A DNA stretch of 64,000 nucleotides. It comes from Adiantum capillus-veneris. Lineage: Eukaryota > Streptophyta > Polypodiopsida > Polypodiales > Pteridaceae. The stretch lies in contig CM043953.1 in the NCBI GenBank assembly GCA_014529385.2, positions 110,430,549 to 110,494,548 on the forward strand, read 5' to 3'. The position numbers and the translations under genes are program-made. Of this stretch, positions 53,291-64,000 are shown one piece after another. The notes beneath the pieces are model-generated. The model searched no databases. It saw nothing but the letters and a program-made list of their open reading frames with translations, and was not told the DNA's origin. How positions within the stretch are numbered: the first letter of the stretch is position 1; each line of letters opens with the position of its first letter.

Positions 53291-54085
53291 TAAACACCTC
53301 GTAGGTGATAAGATCTACGCGGTGTTGTGCAGCTCCGCTTCCATGATAGAGAAAAGAGCAAATAAATGCAAGCTAAGCTTCTTTGAAGCCTACATATTTA
53401 TTGATTAGTGTTCAGGGCTTCGTAACAAGCTATTTTTATGGTTAATGTATGTCAGGTGCGGCTTTAAAGGGCCAACAGATGCCTTAATGATGCTAAAAAT
53501 TAGTATGCTTGAAGTGACACAGATGGTAGTTTATGATATAGAATTATAGTGCTTGAAGTGGTCTATCGGGATGTCTTTATGACTCGTAGATTGGAGCTAT
53601 GGTGAAAAAGTTATGGCAATTTGAAGTTTAAGTCGATTGTAGATCCGTACCGGATTGGGCAACTGCAACTGAGGGGACAGAGATGAAGTGAATGCATGGG
53701 CCTGAAGTGCTCACTTTGTGGAACATGTCGGTCTAGATAAGTGCTCGGAGTTATGGTTACCAAGATATTGCCAGATTAAATTTCATCGGGGGCCGGTTTT
53801 GTACCAGTCTGGTATGCTCTATCGGTGTGCCATTTGGGAATTTTATAGGCTCAGTAGGGTTTGTATGCAGTCTATGCAGAAAAGTCAACAAGAATTTACG
53901 GCTTGTCAGACAGAGTCTGGGTGAGATAATACGGCTTGAGGCCGGTGTCAGTTTTGCCGGCATTGCCGAGCTGGATGAATTTTTGGCATTAACTAATACA
54001 TTGATATGAGCAATGAAATTCGAGACGTTATTGCCATTTAGGAGCTGTCAAATGTTGATAAGCTTGTGGCAAAGAATCTCTGACT
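53291..54085. other. Unassigned sequence
   Basis: Short open frames on both strands at 53718-54009 show no family signal. It may be part of the decayed gene whose PPR-like piece follows. Confidence 0.4.
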
Positions 54086-54345
54086 TGTTAATTAAATGCA
54101 AGGGAAGGTGTTTCTTTGAATGCATTCACCTATACTTGCATCTTGGAGAGCATTAGATGTGGGAAATGCTCAAAATGTCAGTGGAAAGTCAGAGGATAAT
54201 GCCGTGCTTAGCAATGCCTTGACCGTTATGTATGCTAAATGTGGTGCCCTTATGAAGATGCTTGGCAATGCTTTGCTAGATATGCATGCCAAATGTGGTG
54301 CCCTTACAAAAAGCTTATGGCCACTCAAGAAGGTAAGCCGGCCGC
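54086..54345 (+). pseudogene. Pentatricopeptide-repeat (PPR) gene fragment
   Basis: Frame-shifted plus-strand pieces resemble plant organellar RNA-binding PPR proteins. Near 54113 the reading NAFTYTCILESIRCGKC fits the repeat start. At 54206-54320 SNALTVMYAKCGALMK and GNALLDMHAKCGALTK are two successive copies of the PPR block with the MYAKCG signature. The copies are closer together than the normal 35-residue period, so sequence has been lost between them. Frame breaks make it a pseudogene. Confidence 0.65.
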
Positions 54346-54740
54346 CCACCAAAGAACTTAAAGTGTGGCCACCCAATTAAATGGGAAGCAAGTGTGAACG
54401 AAAGAAGAAAAAGAGGGGAGAAATGGTGGTAGGCAGCAAGGAAAAACGCAAGAGGGAGGAGATGAGCTCGTAGCATGTGAAGTATTGACCGGTTGAGGGC
54501 GACGAAAAAGGCAAAAGTGAATAACTTGCCAGGGTGCCACCTTTCAGTACCACTCACACAACATTTGGTGTTGCTTGACTTGCCGCCCTACCACGTCAGT
54601 CACGACGCCGTGACTGCATGGGGGGGGGGCTTATTTTTAGGAATTGGAGGTCATAACAAGGGTAAGAAAAGCAACAGGAAGGAGAAAGAACGAATGTTGA
54701 AGGAGGGTTAGCAAGGCAACAGGGCGAGAAGAAGCAAGGA
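54346..54740. other. Unassigned sequence
   Basis: Nothing supported. A run of nine G lies at 54620-54628. Confidence 0.5.
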
Positions 54741-55020
54741 TGGGTCTCTCTCTCTCTCTCTCTTGTGCTTGAGAACCTAAGCGAAGGCTCTCTCTCTCGT
54801 TCTTGAGAGCCTAAGCAAAGTCTCTCTTTCTCGTGCTTGAGAATCAAAGCAACGGGTGTCTCTCTCTCTTGTGCTTCAGAAGCAAGGCAAAGCAAAGCAA
54901 GAAAGAGGAGAAGCAAAGCAACTGCTCTCTCTCTCTCTCTCGTGCTGGAGAATCAAAGCAAAGGAGGTTAGCAAAGCAAGAAAGGGGAGAAGCAAAGCAA
55001 GATACAAGCTCTCCCTCTCA
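54741..55020. repeat. Degenerate CT-rich interspersed repeat
   Basis: Four to five irregular units, each a CT run followed by TCGTGCTTGAGAA and an AGCAAAGCAA word, spaced about 50-100 bp apart. Open frames across it are repeat artefacts. Confidence 0.7.
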
Positions 55021-55260
55021 AGCCACGGCAAAGACAGACGAAGCAAGAGGAAAACATAAGGCTTGGCAAGGGAAGGAGATTAGGGGAGTCGATGGCAATA
55101 GACATCCTTATGGCCAAATTAAAGTTCTAATTGCAGGCAAAAGCGAGATATCAATACTCTTGGTCGGATTTGTGAGGATTAAGCTCCATAAGCTAGGGAT
55201 TTTCCATGGTAGTGTTGCTGACGGCAGGAATTATAATCTGGAAGTACACAAAGGAGTAGT

Positions 55261-55424
55261 AAGGCACAAAACATAGAGGATAACCTCTCTCTACTGTATT
55301 TGGGAGATACAAGGGCATCAAGCACGAAATTTTACCAGATACAAGGCACAAAACATAGAGGATAACCTCTCTCTACTGTATTTGGGAGATACAAGGGCAT
55401 CAAGCACGAAATTTTACCAGATAC
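55261..55424. repeat. Perfect 82-bp tandem duplication
   Basis: 55261-55342 and 55343-55424 appear identical base for base. Each copy starts AAGGCACAAAACATAG and ends TTTTACCAGATAC. Confidence 0.93.
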
Positions 55425-55762
55425 TTACGTCCTAATCAGCTTATAAAGGCTCTAATGGCAGACATAAGTGGAAATTTTACAGTCTTGGTCTAATTCAAGA
55501 GCATTGAACTCTCTTATCTTCATCTATGTTGTTAACGGCAAACATTTGTAATCAAATTCCACTTCGGGTAATCATTAGCAGCTTAAAGCATTCCAATTAT
55601 CAATTTTTAAGCATTTAAAGTGTCGTCTGAGTCTTTTTCTTTGCGTCATGAAACTTGTCCCACAGGAAGCAACTCGGTGCTAACCCAACTTACCTCACGA
55701 ACCCATTATCCCCCGAAAACTTGGTGAACCCAACGTGAAACGAGCCGGGGTCGGAGGTGCAG

Positions 55763-57200
55763 ATGGAGAATTTAGAGCAAATGATGAAGTTGATTGTAGA
55801 GTTAAGTGCAAATGGTTTTGATGATAAGTCAGCAGTTCTAGATTTTTCAAATATGCCTCAATTGGTCAAGGATCTCTGCTTGAAATGGAGACCAAAAATC
55901 AAATGTTTGAAGCTTTGGATGCAGCTTTAGATGCAGTGTACGACAAGAGAAGAGTCTTCGATGGATATGATCCAGAAGGTTACCTAGAGTTTTATGAGTC
56001 GGAAACCAAGTTAAGAGGGATACCAGAAGAGTTAATGATCAGATCTTTTGAGCAGCTAGTGAGTTCAGATCTAAAGGAGCATATTCAAGAGGTTACCAAA
56101 GCGTGCAACGAGGATTGGGAATAGTTCAAAGAAGCTATTGTACAAGTAAGTTATGAACATTATGCAAGCTATCAAGAATAGATTCTAAGTCTACCAAACT
56201 ACACAGATATTGGAGGACAAGTATGATCAAAATTAGAAGCTGTGATTGATGAGTGTATTGTACAAGATGCTACCTTCTTACAAGCTAATTATGAAGACAT
56301 ATTTAAAGCTGTGTATGAAAAGCTAGGTTTAGCAGATGCCTTACATGAAGTAGAAGTCTTTAAGGGTGAGAGCTCTACAGCCTCAATATACACAGGGTGA
56401 ATTTTGTAAAGAACCTATACATGCAATACATGAGGAAACGAAATCAGGGGATCAAAACAATGAAGCATCTAAAGCTCAAGAAGAAATTGTGCACGTGAAT
56501 GAGTGCAACCATATTCAAGTAGACATGCATGAAGATTCGGTTACAACTAATACTTTTGCTACCGACTCAGAATTAGAGAAAAAAAATGATTCTACCATAG
56601 AGCTGATTGATGATACTGGTACAGATCCTACCATAGAGTTGATTGATGATACATATGTTATAGGTCAAAGCAAGGCTGCTGTTGAGAGCAGCAGGACCAT
56701 GGATTTGGATATATCAAATTTTGAGGACTTGGTTAAGGAAGATCTGCAAGATGTTGATTCAAAGGGGGTGCACACTCCTTCATTGACAAGTTGTTGTGAC
56801 GCTGAGCTACCAAAGTGAAAAACTGATATTGAATGTGATGATGAGGATTCAGAGGGGGTGCAGACTCCTTCTTTGATAAGTTTCTGTCACCCAGAGCTAC
56901 CCATGTGGAAAATCGATGTGAATTAGAGGGGGGTGCATAGTGAAGTGCAATCTCTTGGTGTTGAATATGATTGGTTTAATTGTGTTGAGGATATAGACAG
57001 GACAGTAGATGAAATTTTCAATGTGCATGCTGAAATTTGTGCTACAAAAGTGCAAAGATATTTGGATGAGGGTGAAAGACTTGAAGAGCAGATTACAGCA
57101 GATGTGTTTAGTATGCATGTTATATGTGAAATCTTAGTTTACAAGAGCCTTAGATGTGCACGATGGAGGAACCTTCTAAAGCGGTGGACCTAGACCTTAT
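55763..57200 (+). pseudogene. Gag-like retroelement remnant with acidic repeats
   Basis: ATG 55763 (MENLEQMMKLIVELSANGFD) leads, after a frame change near 55880, to FDGYDPEGYLEFYESETKLRG and EELMIRSFEQLVSSDLKEHI. This fits the start of Ty3/gypsy gag domains. An in-frame TAG at 56122 and other breaks follow. The downstream part (56366-57193) is acidic with internal repeats: TIELIDDT twice, and a block of about 34 residues (GVHTPSLTSCCDAELPK, then GVQTPSLISFCHPELPM) duplicated. Upstream, 55722-55743 carries CTTGGTGAACCCAACGTG, a PBS-like word. No pol follows. Confidence 0.5.
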
Positions 57201-58134
57201 GTTCTTATTGGATGAAGCTTTGGAAGGATTCTCAAATACATATGCTAAGGATACTAGTCAATCTAGCTTCATGCATGAGCAAGTTTGTTCAGATGATGCA
57301 TGAGCAAATTGTTGGATGATGCTCTACTTGATTTTGAGCCTCTACAAGATAGAGAATGTTTTTCTGATGCATCTTGCAAGCCTAATGAAGAGAGTTTGTT
57401 TAGAGACTTGATGTATTCATATATGCATGATTGGGATTCCAATACTAGTGAGAGTGAGGGTCCGCACTACCAATGCTTTTACCTGTGATGATTAATGATT
57501 GACAATTGGATGAGCTAGTTGCACAGGGGATATGGCAGTATCTAATGGTACCTAATGCTATATGGGATCTGATGTTACCCTATGATGTAGGGGATTTTGA
57601 GATATTTTTTGACCCAAGAGGTGAGATATATGCATGGTCTGGGCCAATTGACTTATATGCCATATGATCCAGGCAATTTTCATGAAAATTTGTGGGTTAA
57701 TTTATGTTTATGATTTACTGATTGGAAATTCTTGTGTTTCCCCTATGATCCTAGAGGATGGTGCAAATTTTTTAAAGGAATGCTCACAGTGGGCAAATGA
57801 TTGGGTTCCCGTTTGATCTTGGGGGCTACTAAAGTGCAAGTTGCAGTTTCGAAGAGTACCAATTACCTATTGTAGCAGGTTTCATGGTACAAGGTTTTGG
57901 TTTCTAGATTATGCTAATTTAGAAGAGTTTTTGGTTAGGCGTTCAATAGGATTACATGGTTGGCTTCTAGTTGACTTCTTTGGACAATTGATGAAGTATC
58001 TTCACATTTTTTGAGTTGGTTTTGCTACCAAAACTTAAAGTAAAGGACTTGAAGGCCATTCCGTATCCACACAGAGTAAGGCACACTTGAGCTTGATAGG
58101 GTTCCCTAAAGTGAGCTTAATGGTCAATCCGTGT
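57201..58134. other. Decayed, unassigned sequence
   Basis: Broken plus-strand frames (57300-57488 and stop-rich readings to 58000) continue the acidic style of the preceding remnant. No recognised domain. Confidence 0.45.
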
Positions 58135-58755
58135 TGTGAGGGCCATACCCAGACTCGACCCTACTCACCTCCCTCAGTCCTCTAGACCGTTCTAGGGAGT
58201 GACGTAGATCTATTTGCAGGTATCCCTCCCACTTGCGATCGACACTCAGACAGGACTCCGGCCTATCTCGAATGCCAACCCAAGGGGGTACATCCCTTCA
58301 TTCAATGATTCTATCCGATTCTCATCATCAATCTGTCCTTGACAACTTTCTGCACCCATAATCATGGTCCTTAGTCTTGATTCTCTTGATCTTTAACTTG
58401 AGGATCTTCTCTTGCTTTCTTGTTCTCCCTTGGTTCATGGCGATAACCCCTTTTTCCTGACAAGAAGGCACCGCAGTTATCACTTTCCCCTAAGACGAGG
58501 GATCTTGCAATCCTACCTGGTCTCGCTCGTCTCTGATTACCCATTTTTATCCCACGTAGTCCTAACGTTTAACATAAGATTTTTAAATCAACACCCGGCC
58601 ATCTGACCCTCTGGATCCACCCACCCACCGAACCATTTCATGAAAATCCCTTCCCGAGGAAGTACTTAACTACTATAAAATCAGAAAGACAGTAGTCTAT
58701 CAGACATCATCAAACAACAAGCAGCATGCAATCGGTTGCATACCCTCGTTCAGGG
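58135..58755 (-). repeat. Element F 3' LTR
   Basis: Starts TGTGAGGGCCATACC and ends CCCTCGTTCAGGG. Nearly identical to 61497-62117, with a few per cent of substitutions by eye. Confidence 0.88.
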
Positions 58756-58908
58756 TCTCTAATGACTAGAAGTTGATGATCCATCTCTTCCAGACTTAGC
58801 GGCAGGAACATGAAGAGATGGGTCGGCTAATCAAAGAGGGACTAAACATTTCTGACCAAACAAGGCTCTAAAGGGTGACATTCCGAGAAACTTGATCCAT
58901 TTCTAGGG

Positions 58909-59277
58909 CTATTGGTTGCAGTATGCTCGAAACATATCTTCATTGACTTGATTCACTTGCTCAGTTTGACCATCAATCTCCGGATGATATACTGAGCTGA
59001 GATTCATTTGGGTACCTAGAGATCGAAACATGGCTTGCCAAAACTTAGAAGTAAATTTGGCATCCCGATCATTGATGATTCTTACAGGGGTTCCATGTAA
59101 TCCTACTACTTCTTTGACAAATACTTGGGCTATGTCGATGGTAGTGGCTGTCTTCTTGACTGGAATTAGATGAGCCACCTTAGTGAGCTTATCTACTATG
59201 AAAAAAATAGAATCATAGTTTCCAGTTGTCTTTGTCAGACTTGTAACAAAGCCCCTACTCAGACATTCCCACTTCAT
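58909..59277 (-). pseudogene. Element F integrase core fragment
   Basis: A 122-codon frame with SIFFIVDKLTKVAHLIPVKK (first Asp), IINDRDAKFTSKFWQAMF (second Asp) and YHPEIDGQTEQVNQ (Glu). The block pattern is that of chromovirus-type integrases and differs from A, B, C and E. Catalytic residues are intact in this piece, but the zinc module and C-terminal domain are missing and no other pol domain is present, so it is a fragment. Confidence 0.85.
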
Positions 59278-60690
59278 GTGAGGAATATCTAGCGGTTGAA
59301 GCTTTCCAGGTAGTAAAGAAAACCATCTGCTAAGGTATAGTCAGTTAAGTGTTCCCACGGGTTCTGAGCTTGAATCTCTTGTAGAAGAGGTCTAAAATAG
59401 GGTCTGCCTAAATTTGTTGTTGAACTTCCTCGGGTAAAGAAGAGCTAAGGAGTGAAATTAGTCAGGGTTGATGAGGACAGGACTGCTCGTCAAGAGATCT
59501 TTGAGTCTATTGAAGGCATCATCTCTCCCCAACAAAAAAGAAAGAGCTGTCCTCAAATCAAATAAAATACGTAATTGATGAATCTTCTTGGATACGTCTC
59601 TCGACTTAACTTCTTATTAACGCTTTCAACTTGACTTCTCTCTTACACTTCTTCATCTCCCAAAAATCTGCTAATATAATATTGGAGTCATGGAAAATCT
59701 TTCTTAATAAGCTATCTTCTTGAATGAGTCATCGCGTTTGTGGCTTCTTCGATACACTACTTCTTCTTTATAAGCTACTGGCAATCCCTTCTTTATCAGC
59801 ACTTGTTATCTTCTTATTTTTGCGATCTTTACTCTCTTGTAACTTAGTCATTTTCTTATCTGATGGCGTCTTGGCAAGAATTCTTGGTTCTTCCTGTATG
59901 CATCTCTCACTTGCAGAGTGCAGATAAGGTAGTTAAAAGACAGTTCTTATAGAGATACAAAGATCTCCTCTTTCCTCAGTCAAATTCTTGTGTCAGCCAG
60001 ACGATATGGAAGACATGGCAACATCTCACAAGAGTGACTCTCTGGGGAAGAGACCATTTTCGCAACAATAGCAGACTTGCTTTGGTTACAGAGGCTGTGG
60101 GACTTGGCTCTTGATACTACTGCGTCAAAAGGACACGAGATCCTGGGTTCTCCGCAAGGCTGTTCTTACTTGTGCAGTTTATCCCCCATTCTAAGATTTT
60201 CCTTGATACCATCTGGAGTCTTCCTCTTAGAGGTCCTTTTCTCTTCTCAGCTCATACCTAAGAAATTGCTCAAGCTGTTTCTCGTAGAACCATTCCAGAG
60301 GGTGAGCGTCCTAACATGTGCGGGGCTTGTGATACTTGGTTATGTGACCATATATTAGAGGATCTTCATGAGTTGTAAACTTTCTTGCCTCTTCGTAATT
60401 ACTTCCTGCCTCCCTTGTAATCCTTTTTGGCTTTAATTGAAGAAATAACCCTTTTTGAAAAAATTGAGTATTGTCAGTATTTCCTTTCCTTCAAATGTCA
60501 GTCTCTCTTCTTCAATGGTCAATGAGTTTTTGATGACTTCTCTTTACTGTGTGCTTTTAATTTCTGCAATTGGTCTTTTGTCTACAATAGTCTAGAGTAA
60601 AGATTCCCACTTTAAAGTTCTTGGCTAACTCATAAGTTTGCTTTCTTATTCTTCTCAAGTCTTGAATGATCTGCAGAATTTGTGAGCTTA
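59278..60690. other. Element F internal region, no domain recognised
   Basis: Plus-strand frames at 59724-59927 and 60077-60358 and a minus-strand frame at 60557-60811 show no family signal. Probably decayed gag-pol or spacer. Confidence 0.5.
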
Positions 60691-61051
60691 TCTCTTGCAC
60701 TTTCCCATCTTTAAGGGATTTCTTTTGGTCGGACTTAAAAAAACACTTGGTCATCACTGCACTCTTAAGATTCTTTCTTAGGACTTGCAATTTGGCAATC
60801 CAATTCTTCACTTGATTAAAAAAATCCTACTATCTAAAGATTATCTTGGTACGATTTACAGTAATAATTCATCTCTTGCACTTTCCCATCTGTAAGGGAT
60901 TTCTTTTGGTCGGACTTAAAAAAACACTTGGTCATCACTGCACTCTTAAGATTCTTTCTTAGGACTTGCAATTTGGCAATCCAATTCTTCACTTGATAAA
61001 AAAAATCCTACTGTCTGAAGATTATCTTGGTACGATTTACAGTAATAATTC
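60691..61051. repeat. Tandem duplication of about 182 bp in element F
   Basis: Copies start at 60691 and 60873 with TCTCTTGCACTTTCCCATCT and end in AGTAATAATTC. They differ at only a few bases. Confidence 0.9.
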
Positions 61052-61481
61052 TCATGAAGTCCTAACAATAGAAAACTTGAAAAATCTGCAACTCTTGCGC
61101 TCAACAAGACTTCTTCAATTCAGTGAATAATTACTCAATTTTTCATTGTATTGATGTAAACCAAAATGTCATCCTTGCCATTCCATGTAGTCTTCAATAA
61201 ATTTCAACCTTCATAAATCTCTCATTTATGAGCTTCCTCAAATGTTCCAGCATAGCGAGCCTTCGCTCTAGCATCACAATCTCCATCCTCTCATAGATAA
61301 TCTGTTGAATTTCTTCTGGCAGATCCCAAGCCGTCTTGAAAATTTTTGAATAATTTATTGGAACGTCAAGACTTCATTTTGTAATATAATTGAAATTTGG
61401 GTGCTAGACTGAGTTGTTTTTCTATCATGCATTAATCTTAAATCCAAAATTCTAGATTCCAAGGTCCAAGATTCAGAATTA

Positions 61482-61494
61482 GGCTTTGGTACCA
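61482..61494 (-). other. Element F primer-binding site candidate
   Basis: The minus strand reads TGGTACCAAAGCC two bases from the LTR, a variant of the initiator-Met PBS TGGTATCAGAGCC. Confidence 0.7.
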
Positions 61495-61496
61495 CT

Positions 61497-62117
61497 TGTG
61501 AGGGCCATACCCACACTCGACCCTACCCACCTCCTTCAGTCCTCCAGACCGTTCCAGGGAATGACGTAGATCTATCTGCAAGTATCCCTCCCACTTGGGA
61601 TCGACACTCAGACAGGACTCCAGCCTATCTCGAATGCCAACCCGAGGGGGTACATCCCTTCATTCAATGATTCTATCCGATTCTCATAATCAATCTGTCC
61701 TTGACAGCTTTCTGCACCCAAAATCATGGTCCTTAGTCTTGATTCTCTTGATCTTTAACTTGAGGATCTTCTCTTGCTTTCTTGTTCTCCCTTGGTTCAT
61801 GGCGATAACCCCTTTTTCCTGACAAGCAGGCACCGCAGTTATCACTTTCCCCTAAGAAGAGGGATCTTGCAATCCTACCTGGTCTCGCTCTTCTCCGATT
61901 ACCCATTTTTATCCCACGTAGTCCTGACGTTTAACATAAGATTTTTAAATCAACATCCGGCCATCTGACCCTCCGAATCCACCCACCCACCGAACCATTT
62001 CATGAAAATCCCTTCCCGAGGTAGTACTTAACTACTACAAAATCAGGAAGACAGTAGTCTATCAGACGTCATCAAACAACAAGCAGCATGCAATCGGTTG
62101 CATACCCTCGTTCAGGG
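61497..62117 (-). repeat. Element F 5' LTR
   Basis: A 621-bp direct repeat of 58135-58755, adjacent to the PBS. Confidence 0.88.
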
Positions 62118-63084
62118 AAATTCATCTGGTTGTTCCCACTAGATCTTTATTTAGAAAATTTTTAATTCCTTTCCTTTCCTTTATCTGCTATAATTAACTT
62201 GTAGCTAGTTTCCTAACTAATCATGCAACACATTTAGTTTCAACCAATTCATCTTACCTCCCCATTCAAGCCAAGATAATCGGTTACAAGCCATCAAAAT
62301 GGCAACACCTTCACAATATTTCCCAGAATAAGTGTTTGGAAAAGGCTCATCAAGTAATTCAATCATTCCTTCCTAAGCATTTTATTGCGAGAGATATAGC
62401 ACCATCTAGTGATAGATGCATAGGATAGCCCCTATATTCCTAGCCTTTCCAGTTCCTTTTTAAGCAACCATGTCAAACAAATTTCCTTAATTAAATTCAC
62501 ATCATCCTCCCTGAGTATAACCCTCTCATCCAACCATTGGCATCAGCCCATACCCGGATTATGGCCGATTTTTCTTGGTTTCCGGTCATTTCCAGACAAT
62601 CTTCAAAACTCCTCGCTAAATCTATGTTTTGCAATGGGCTATCCCTATCACCTCTCAAGATTCCTTTTTAACTCCTAGTTGATAATTTTCAGGTTCATTC
62701 ATTTATCAACCTTAATTCCTACTTTCATTAATTATCTACCAGCCAAGTTTATTTAGAAAATACAAGCGAGTTTTTGCCATAGGCATGTGATGGTTAATGT
62801 CTCTTCGAAAATGCCAACTTTTTAAGTTCAATCCCCGTTTTGTCGATTCCCATGTTTTTACAATCCCATCCATGGGCATCTCCATGGAAGCTTGTAAAGT
62901 TTTTGGTTCAAACAACGCGGAGATCAATTCCGCGAAGTTATCCCCTATCTCCCCCATCCCGTATTTTCAAACAAACTTGAAATTGAAAACTTTATGAGTA
63001 CTCTTCAATACCAAAAATTGAACTACTTCTATCAAGCTTAGACAACTACTCTTTTCTTATGGTACCTAGCTTTCCATTTTAGGA
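62118..63084. other. Unassigned sequence
   Basis: No gene, RNA or repeat could be supported. Short frames at 62736-62997 lie on both strands without a family signal. Confidence 0.5.
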
Positions 63085-63785
63085 AGCTAGAAGGTCATCC
63101 TATAATTTATGAGTTTTCGAGCTTTCCATTAAAGCTTAAACCTAAAATACAAGGTAGTCAGTAAAGCTTACACCTAAGCGCAAAGTTACCATTAAAGCTT
63201 AGCTTACGACAGAAAATCTACCTTTGAAGCTTAACTTTATGATGCATAGATACTCTTATCACTTGACCCTAATTGCAAGGTTTTCATTAAAGTTTGAACC
63301 TAAAAATGTAAGATAATCACTAAAGAATACATCTAAGTGCAAAGTTACCATTAAAGCTTAGCTTACGAGAGCAAATCTACCCTTGAAGCTTAACTTTATG
63401 ATGCGTAGATACTCTTATCATTTAACCCTAATTGTAAGGTTTCCATTAAAGCTTAAAACCTAAAAATGCAAGGTAATCACTAAAGCTTACATCTAAGTGC
63501 AAAGTTACCAGTAAAGCTTAGCTTACGGGTGCAAATCTACCTTTGAAGCTTAACTTTATGATGCGTAGATACTCTTATCACTTAACCCTAAGTGCAAGGT
63601 TTCCATTAAATCTTAAACCTAAAAATACAAGGTAATCACTAAAGATTACATCTAAGTGCAAAGTTACCATTAAAGCTTAGCTTACGAGAGCAAATCTACC
63701 CTTGAAGCTTAACTTTATGATTCATAGATACTCTTATCACTTAATCCTAAATGCAAGGTTTCCATTAAAGCTTAAAACCTAAAGT
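63085..63785. repeat. 160-bp minisatellite, about 4.4 copies
   Basis: The word CAAAGTTACC recurs at 63181, 63340, 63500 and 63659, giving a period of 159-160 bp. Each unit contains three or four TTAAAGCTTA-type words, so the unit itself grew from a shorter repeat. Copies differ by scattered substitutions. Confidence 0.9.
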
Positions 63786-64000
63786 GATGCACATAAACCT
63801 TCCTAATATTAAAACACATGGATTAATAATCCTACTAGAAATGAAGATTACCTCCTCTAAGCAAGAGGGAAGTGTGGTTGAAGTCCTTCTTGAAGAGATG
63901 TGAGGCTCAAGGAGGAAGGAAAGGGATTTATGGTGAAGAGGAAGGAGAGAAGAGCTTCTTCACAAAACCCTCAAGGGTTTGTCCTTCAAGAGAGGAAGGG
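63786..64000. other. Unassigned sequence, purine-rich
   Basis: An AG-rich stretch (about 63860-63960) with no open frame of note. Confidence 0.5.

Larger units (their letters stand above)
58135..62117 (-). mobile_element. Element F: small Ty3/gypsy element, internally deleted
   Basis: Two 621-bp LTRs (58135-58755 and 61497-62117) enclose 2.7 kb. The PBS lies inside the right LTR, so the element reads on the minus strand. Only an integrase fragment is recognisable. The internal region also holds a tandem duplication of about 182 bp. No target duplication is seen next to the LTRs as I place them. Confidence 0.8.

Noticed and set aside
58135-62117. Element F LTR pair as a segmental duplication of host DNA
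   Set aside because: A PBS-like site abuts one copy and an integrase fragment lies between, which fits an LTR element better.

Overview
This is a gene-poor, transposon-packed stretch of a plant nuclear genome, probably from a vascular plant with a large repeat-rich genome. The evidence is Ty3/gypsy and Ty1/copia retrotransposons with plant-type primer-binding sites (tRNA-Asp-like and initiator-Met), long GA/CT and TG microsatellites, and a broken pentatricopeptide-repeat (PPR) fragment. A fern or gymnosperm is possible from the style of the PPR fragment, but that is a weak inference. I see no intact host gene, tRNA or rRNA.

The left 46 kb is a nested stack. The outermost unit is element A, an old Ty3/gypsy element on the minus strand. 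Its 5' LTR lies at about 45257-46190, its PBS at 45238-45255, and its leader at 45237-44802 continued at 21061-19316. Its gag is at 19315-16245 and its protease region at 15290-14238. Its RT, RNase H and integrase-zinc regions run from 3087 off the left edge. A is split twice. Element E (3088-14237, minus strand, 500-bp LTRs, 5-bp target duplication ATGGT) sits in its protease-RT linker. A 23.7-kb composite (21062-44801, plus strand, flanked by CCGCC on both sides) sits in its leader.

The composite carries two gag-pol sets. Unit B (5' LTR, PBS, leader, gag, pol, integrase; 21062-31829) is a relative of A. It is fused inside its integrase C-terminus to unit C (last 20 bp of a 5' LTR, PBS, leader, gag-protease, RT-RNase H-integrase, a C-terminal extension, then a 3' LTR; 31830-44801). 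Unit C's 3' LTR looks chimeric: its first 162 bp are nearly identical to B's LTR and the rest is a different LTR type.

Four observations stand out. First, the leaders of A and B carry 6 and 4 copies of a long palindrome around CATCATACGCGTATGATG, with conserved spacing of about 285 and 125 bp. Second, A and B carry a tandem duplication of the RNase H-integrase connector plus HHCC zinc module. Third, C has a second retropepsin-like domain downstream of integrase. Fourth, the composite appears to have inserted as one unit.

From 46 to 64 kb the sequence is a mosaic of decayed pieces: a C-type LTR split by a LINE ORF1-like fragment, a chromovirus pol remnant, a Ty1/copia remnant with a perfect Met-type PBS, a PPR pseudogene scrap, a gag-like remnant, a small Ty3/gypsy element F with two 621-bp LTRs, several tandem duplications and a 160-bp minisatellite.
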